DNA of 7,849 nucleotides from Desulfobacteraceae bacterium. Lineage in GTDB: Bacteria; Desulfobacterota; Desulfobacteria; Desulfobacterales; JAABSP01. Below the pieces are notes generated by a model. It searched no databases. It was not told the DNA's origin and worked only from the letters and a program-made list of their open reading frames with translations. Of the stretch, positions 6,256 to 7,849 are shown piece by piece. Position numbers and translations under genes: made by a program. Location of the stretch: assembly GCA_011390035.1 (NCBI GenBank), contig JAABTE010000108.1, forward strand, positions 1-7,849, in the 5' to 3' direction. The stretch's first letter is position 1. Every line of letters begins with the position of its first letter.

Positions 6256-7794
6256 ATGATGCATTCCCCTAGACTCATTATTTCCGCGCTGCGCGGCGGT
6301 TCGGGGAAGACCATCCTCTCCGTCGGTCTCGTGGCGGCGTGGAAAAAACGTGGAAAATCCGTGGCCCCTTTCAAAAAGGGGCCGGATTATATCGACGCGG
6401 GATGGCTGGCCCTCGCGGCGGGCCGGCCGTGTCACAATCTGGATACCTTCCTTGTGGCGCCGGAGGTTGTTCGGGAGTCGTTTATCCGGCGGCTTGCCGG
6501 GCTGCCGGAATCCATCGCCGTGATCGAGGGCAACCGCGGCCTTTATGACGGCATGGACGCGGAGGGCGCCACCAGCACGGCGGAACTGGCCAAGCTTCTG
6601 GACGCGCCGGTGCTGCTGTGCATCGACTGCACCAAATCCACCCGCACCATGGCAGCCGTGGTGGGCGGCTGCATCGCTTTTGACCGTGACGTTCGCATCG
6701 GCGGGGTGATCCTCAACCGGGTGGCCGGCGCCCGCCATGAGGAGAATGTGCGCCGCAACGTGGAGCGGTACTGCGGGGTTCCGGTACTCGGCGCGGTGCC
6801 AAAGCTCCGGAAAGAAAGCTTTCCCGAGCGGCACATGGGCCTGGTGCCCACATTTGAACACGCGGTGGCGGAGCAATCGCTGGCCGCCGCGGCGGACATG
6901 GCCGAGCGCTACATCGATCTGGACGCCGTGCTGGATCTGGCCGGCCAGGCCGGGCCACTGGCCGCCGCCGCGCCTATGGCGGAACCGTCCACGCCTGATC
7001 TACTTATCCAATCCGACTCCGCGCCCCTGGGCGCCATCGCATGCAATGCCGATCCGGCTCGTTCCGAGGCGGACGCCCATCTTGCCCATTCCGAGTCGGA
7101 CGCCGATCCGGCTCGCCCCGAGGCGGACATTCATCCCCAGGCTCCGAGGATCGGCGTGATCCGGGATTCGGCCTTCCAGTTTTATTATCCTGAAAATCTT
7201 TGCGCCCTGGCGGCGGCCGGCGGGCGTATCGTCTTCATCAGTCCCCTGGGAGAGGGGACCTTTCCGGACATCGACGGCCTTTATATCGGCGGCGGCTTCC
7301 CAGAGACCCACGCCACCCAACTGGCGGGGAACCGGCCCTTCAAACAGGCCCTGGCGGAAGCCGTGGAAGCGGGCCTGCCGGTGTACGCCGAGTGTGGCGG
7401 GCTCATGTATCTGGGGCGCTCGCTGGCGCTGAACGGCGCCACCTATCCCATGGCCGGCATTCTGCCCGTGGATTTCGGCTTCTCAAGGCGTCCCCAGGGG
7501 CACGGCTACACCATGGTGACGGTGGATCGGCCCAATCCCTTCTTTCCCGTCGGCGCGCGATTCAGGGGGCATGAGTTCCATTACTCCTCGGCGATGGCCT
7601 GGGACGAAGGGGCGGCGGAACTGGTTTTCGCCATGGACCGGGGGGCGGGGATGATCAATGGCCGGGACGGGATCATTTATCGGAACGTGCTGGCCACCTA
7701 CACCCATATTCATGCCCTGGGGGTGCCGGAATGGGCCCCGGCCATGGTCCGCGAGGCCAGAAAGCACGCGGCGCGGAGGGAAAAGCGCCTGTAG
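6256..7794 (+). CDS. dsrN: DsrN-like siroheme amidase (CbiA/cobyrinate a,c-diamide synthase family)
   Basis: Glutamine- and ATP-dependent amidotransferase of the CbiA/CobB family. Directly behind dsrABD it is best read as DsrN, proposed to amidate siroheme to siro(heme)amide, the DsrAB cofactor. The alternative is cobyrinate a,c-diamide synthase for cobalamin. The N-terminal P-loop synthetase domain has Walker A RGGSGKT (13-19), FKKGPDYID (39-47) and EGNRGLYDG (91-99). The C-terminal class-I glutaminase domain (about 298-505) has nucleophile Cys380 (AECGGLMYLG), HEFHYS from His439, and catalytic-type THIH (His484, His486). The linker is expanded by 9-residue repeats (265-291), making the protein 512 residues against roughly 450-480 for relatives as I recall them. 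The start is ATG at 6256 or the adjacent ATG at 6259. The upstream ribosome site (GGGACGGG, 6241-6248) is weak and partly inside a small hairpin. Family is certain; substrate is inferred from context. Confidence 0.85.
   Translation: MMHSPRLIISALRGGSGKTILSVGLVAAWKKRGKSVAPFKKGPDYIDAGWLALAAGRPCHNLDTFLVAPEVVRESFIRRLAGLPESIAVIEGNRGLYDGMDAEGATSTAELAKLLDAPVLLCIDCTKSTRTMAAVVGGCIAFDRDVRIGGVILNRVAGARHEENVRRNVERYCGVPVLGAVPKLRKESFPERHMGLVPTFEHAVAEQSLAAAADMAERYIDLDAVLDLAGQAGPLAAAAPMAEPSTPDLLIQSDSAPLGAIACNADPARSEADAHLAHSESDADPARPEADIHPQAPRIGVIRDSAFQFYYPENLCALAAAGGRIVFISPLGEGTFPDIDGLYIGGGFPETHATQLAGNRPFKQALAEAVEAGLPVYAECGGLMYLGRSLALNGATYPMAGILPVDFGFSRRPQGHGYTMVTVDRPNPFFPVGARFRGHEFHYSSAMAWDEGAAELVFAMDRGAGMINGRDGIIYRNVLATYTHIHALGVPEWAPAMVREARKHAARREKRL
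7048..7128 (+). repeat. Three tandem 27-bp repeats in the dsrN linker
   Basis: Units at 7048-7074, 7075-7101 and 7102-7128 encode ADPARSEAD, AHLAHSESD and ADPARPEAD. The first and third copies differ at only 2 of 27 bases; the middle one differs from the first at 6. The repeats are in frame, hydrophilic and located between the synthetase and glutaminase domains, so they lengthen a flexible linker without disturbing either active site. Confidence 0.85.
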
Positions 7795-7805
7795 CCGTCG
7801 TTGTT

Positions 7806-7849
7806 CGACTCCCGACTCCCGACTCCCGACTCCCGACTCCCGACTCCCA
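7806..7849. repeat. Heptanucleotide tandem array (CGACTCC)n
   Basis: Six exact, consecutive copies of CGACTCC run from 7806 to 7847, and the window ends two bases into what may be a seventh (CA). The array begins 11 bp after the dsrN stop. On the - strand it reads as GGG runs separated by four bases (AGTC), which fits the usual G-quadruplex pattern. The true array length is unknown because it reaches the window edge. Confidence 0.95.

Noticed and set aside
7014..7099. Single copies of the terminal heptamer (CGACTCC at 7014-7020 and a - strand rotation at 7093-7099) near the dsrN linker repeats.
   Set aside because: Isolated 7-mers are expected by chance and are out of register with the 27-bp units, so a common origin is not supported.
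1..7849. tRNA or rRNA genes, CRISPR arrays, insertion sequences, phage or toxin-antitoxin genes.
   Set aside because: No spacer-repeat pattern, transposase, terminal inverted repeats or structured RNA gene was seen. The genes are tightly packed and all co-directional, as in a vertically inherited core locus.

Overview
The window (about 7.8 kb, GC-rich, all genes on the + strand) carries the core dissimilatory sulfite reductase locus of a sulfate reducer behind two housekeeping genes. The order is eno, pyrG, a 381-bp gap, dsrA, dsrB, dsrD, and a CbiA-family amidotransferase best read as dsrN. DsrD together with reductive-type DsrA and DsrB points to a sulfate- or sulfite-reducing member of the Desulfobacterota (former Deltaproteobacteria). 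GC content and protein character suggest a high-GC Desulfobacterales-like or related lineage, but I cannot name a genus from sequence alone.

Region 1 (1-2988): enolase and CTP synthase are complete, 17 bp apart and probably cotranscribed. They are unrelated to sulfur metabolism. No convincing terminator follows pyrG.

Region 2 (2989-3369): this gap holds no convincing gene. An AT-rich island just after pyrG contains a near-consensus sigma70 promoter (TTGACA, 17 bp, TATATT). Transcription from it would give an untranslated leader of about 330 nt before dsrA. The leader contains a perfect 20-bp palindrome and other inverted repeats.

Region 3 (3370-6155): dsrA and dsrB encode the alpha and beta subunits of the siroheme and [4Fe-4S] enzyme that reduces sulfite in the last step of sulfate respiration. 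All expected cysteine ligands are present, at the same residue numbers I recall for the Desulfovibrio vulgaris enzyme. A GC-rich hairpin separates dsrB from dsrD, the small winged-helix protein reported to activate DsrAB.

Region 4 (6156-7849): a plausible intrinsic terminator lies between dsrD and dsrN. DsrN is thought to amidate siroheme to siro(heme)amide, the DsrAB prosthetic group, so the last gene probably makes the cofactor for the first two. Its interdomain linker has been expanded by 27-bp tandem repeats. Just past its stop codon, a heptanucleotide array (CGACTCC, six copies) runs to the window edge.

The gene content is a known arrangement (dsrABDN). I see no new multi-gene system. 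The less ordinary material is noncoding or low-complexity: the long leader with its palindrome, the dsrB-dsrD hairpin, the DsrN linker repeats and the terminal heptamer array with G-quadruplex potential.
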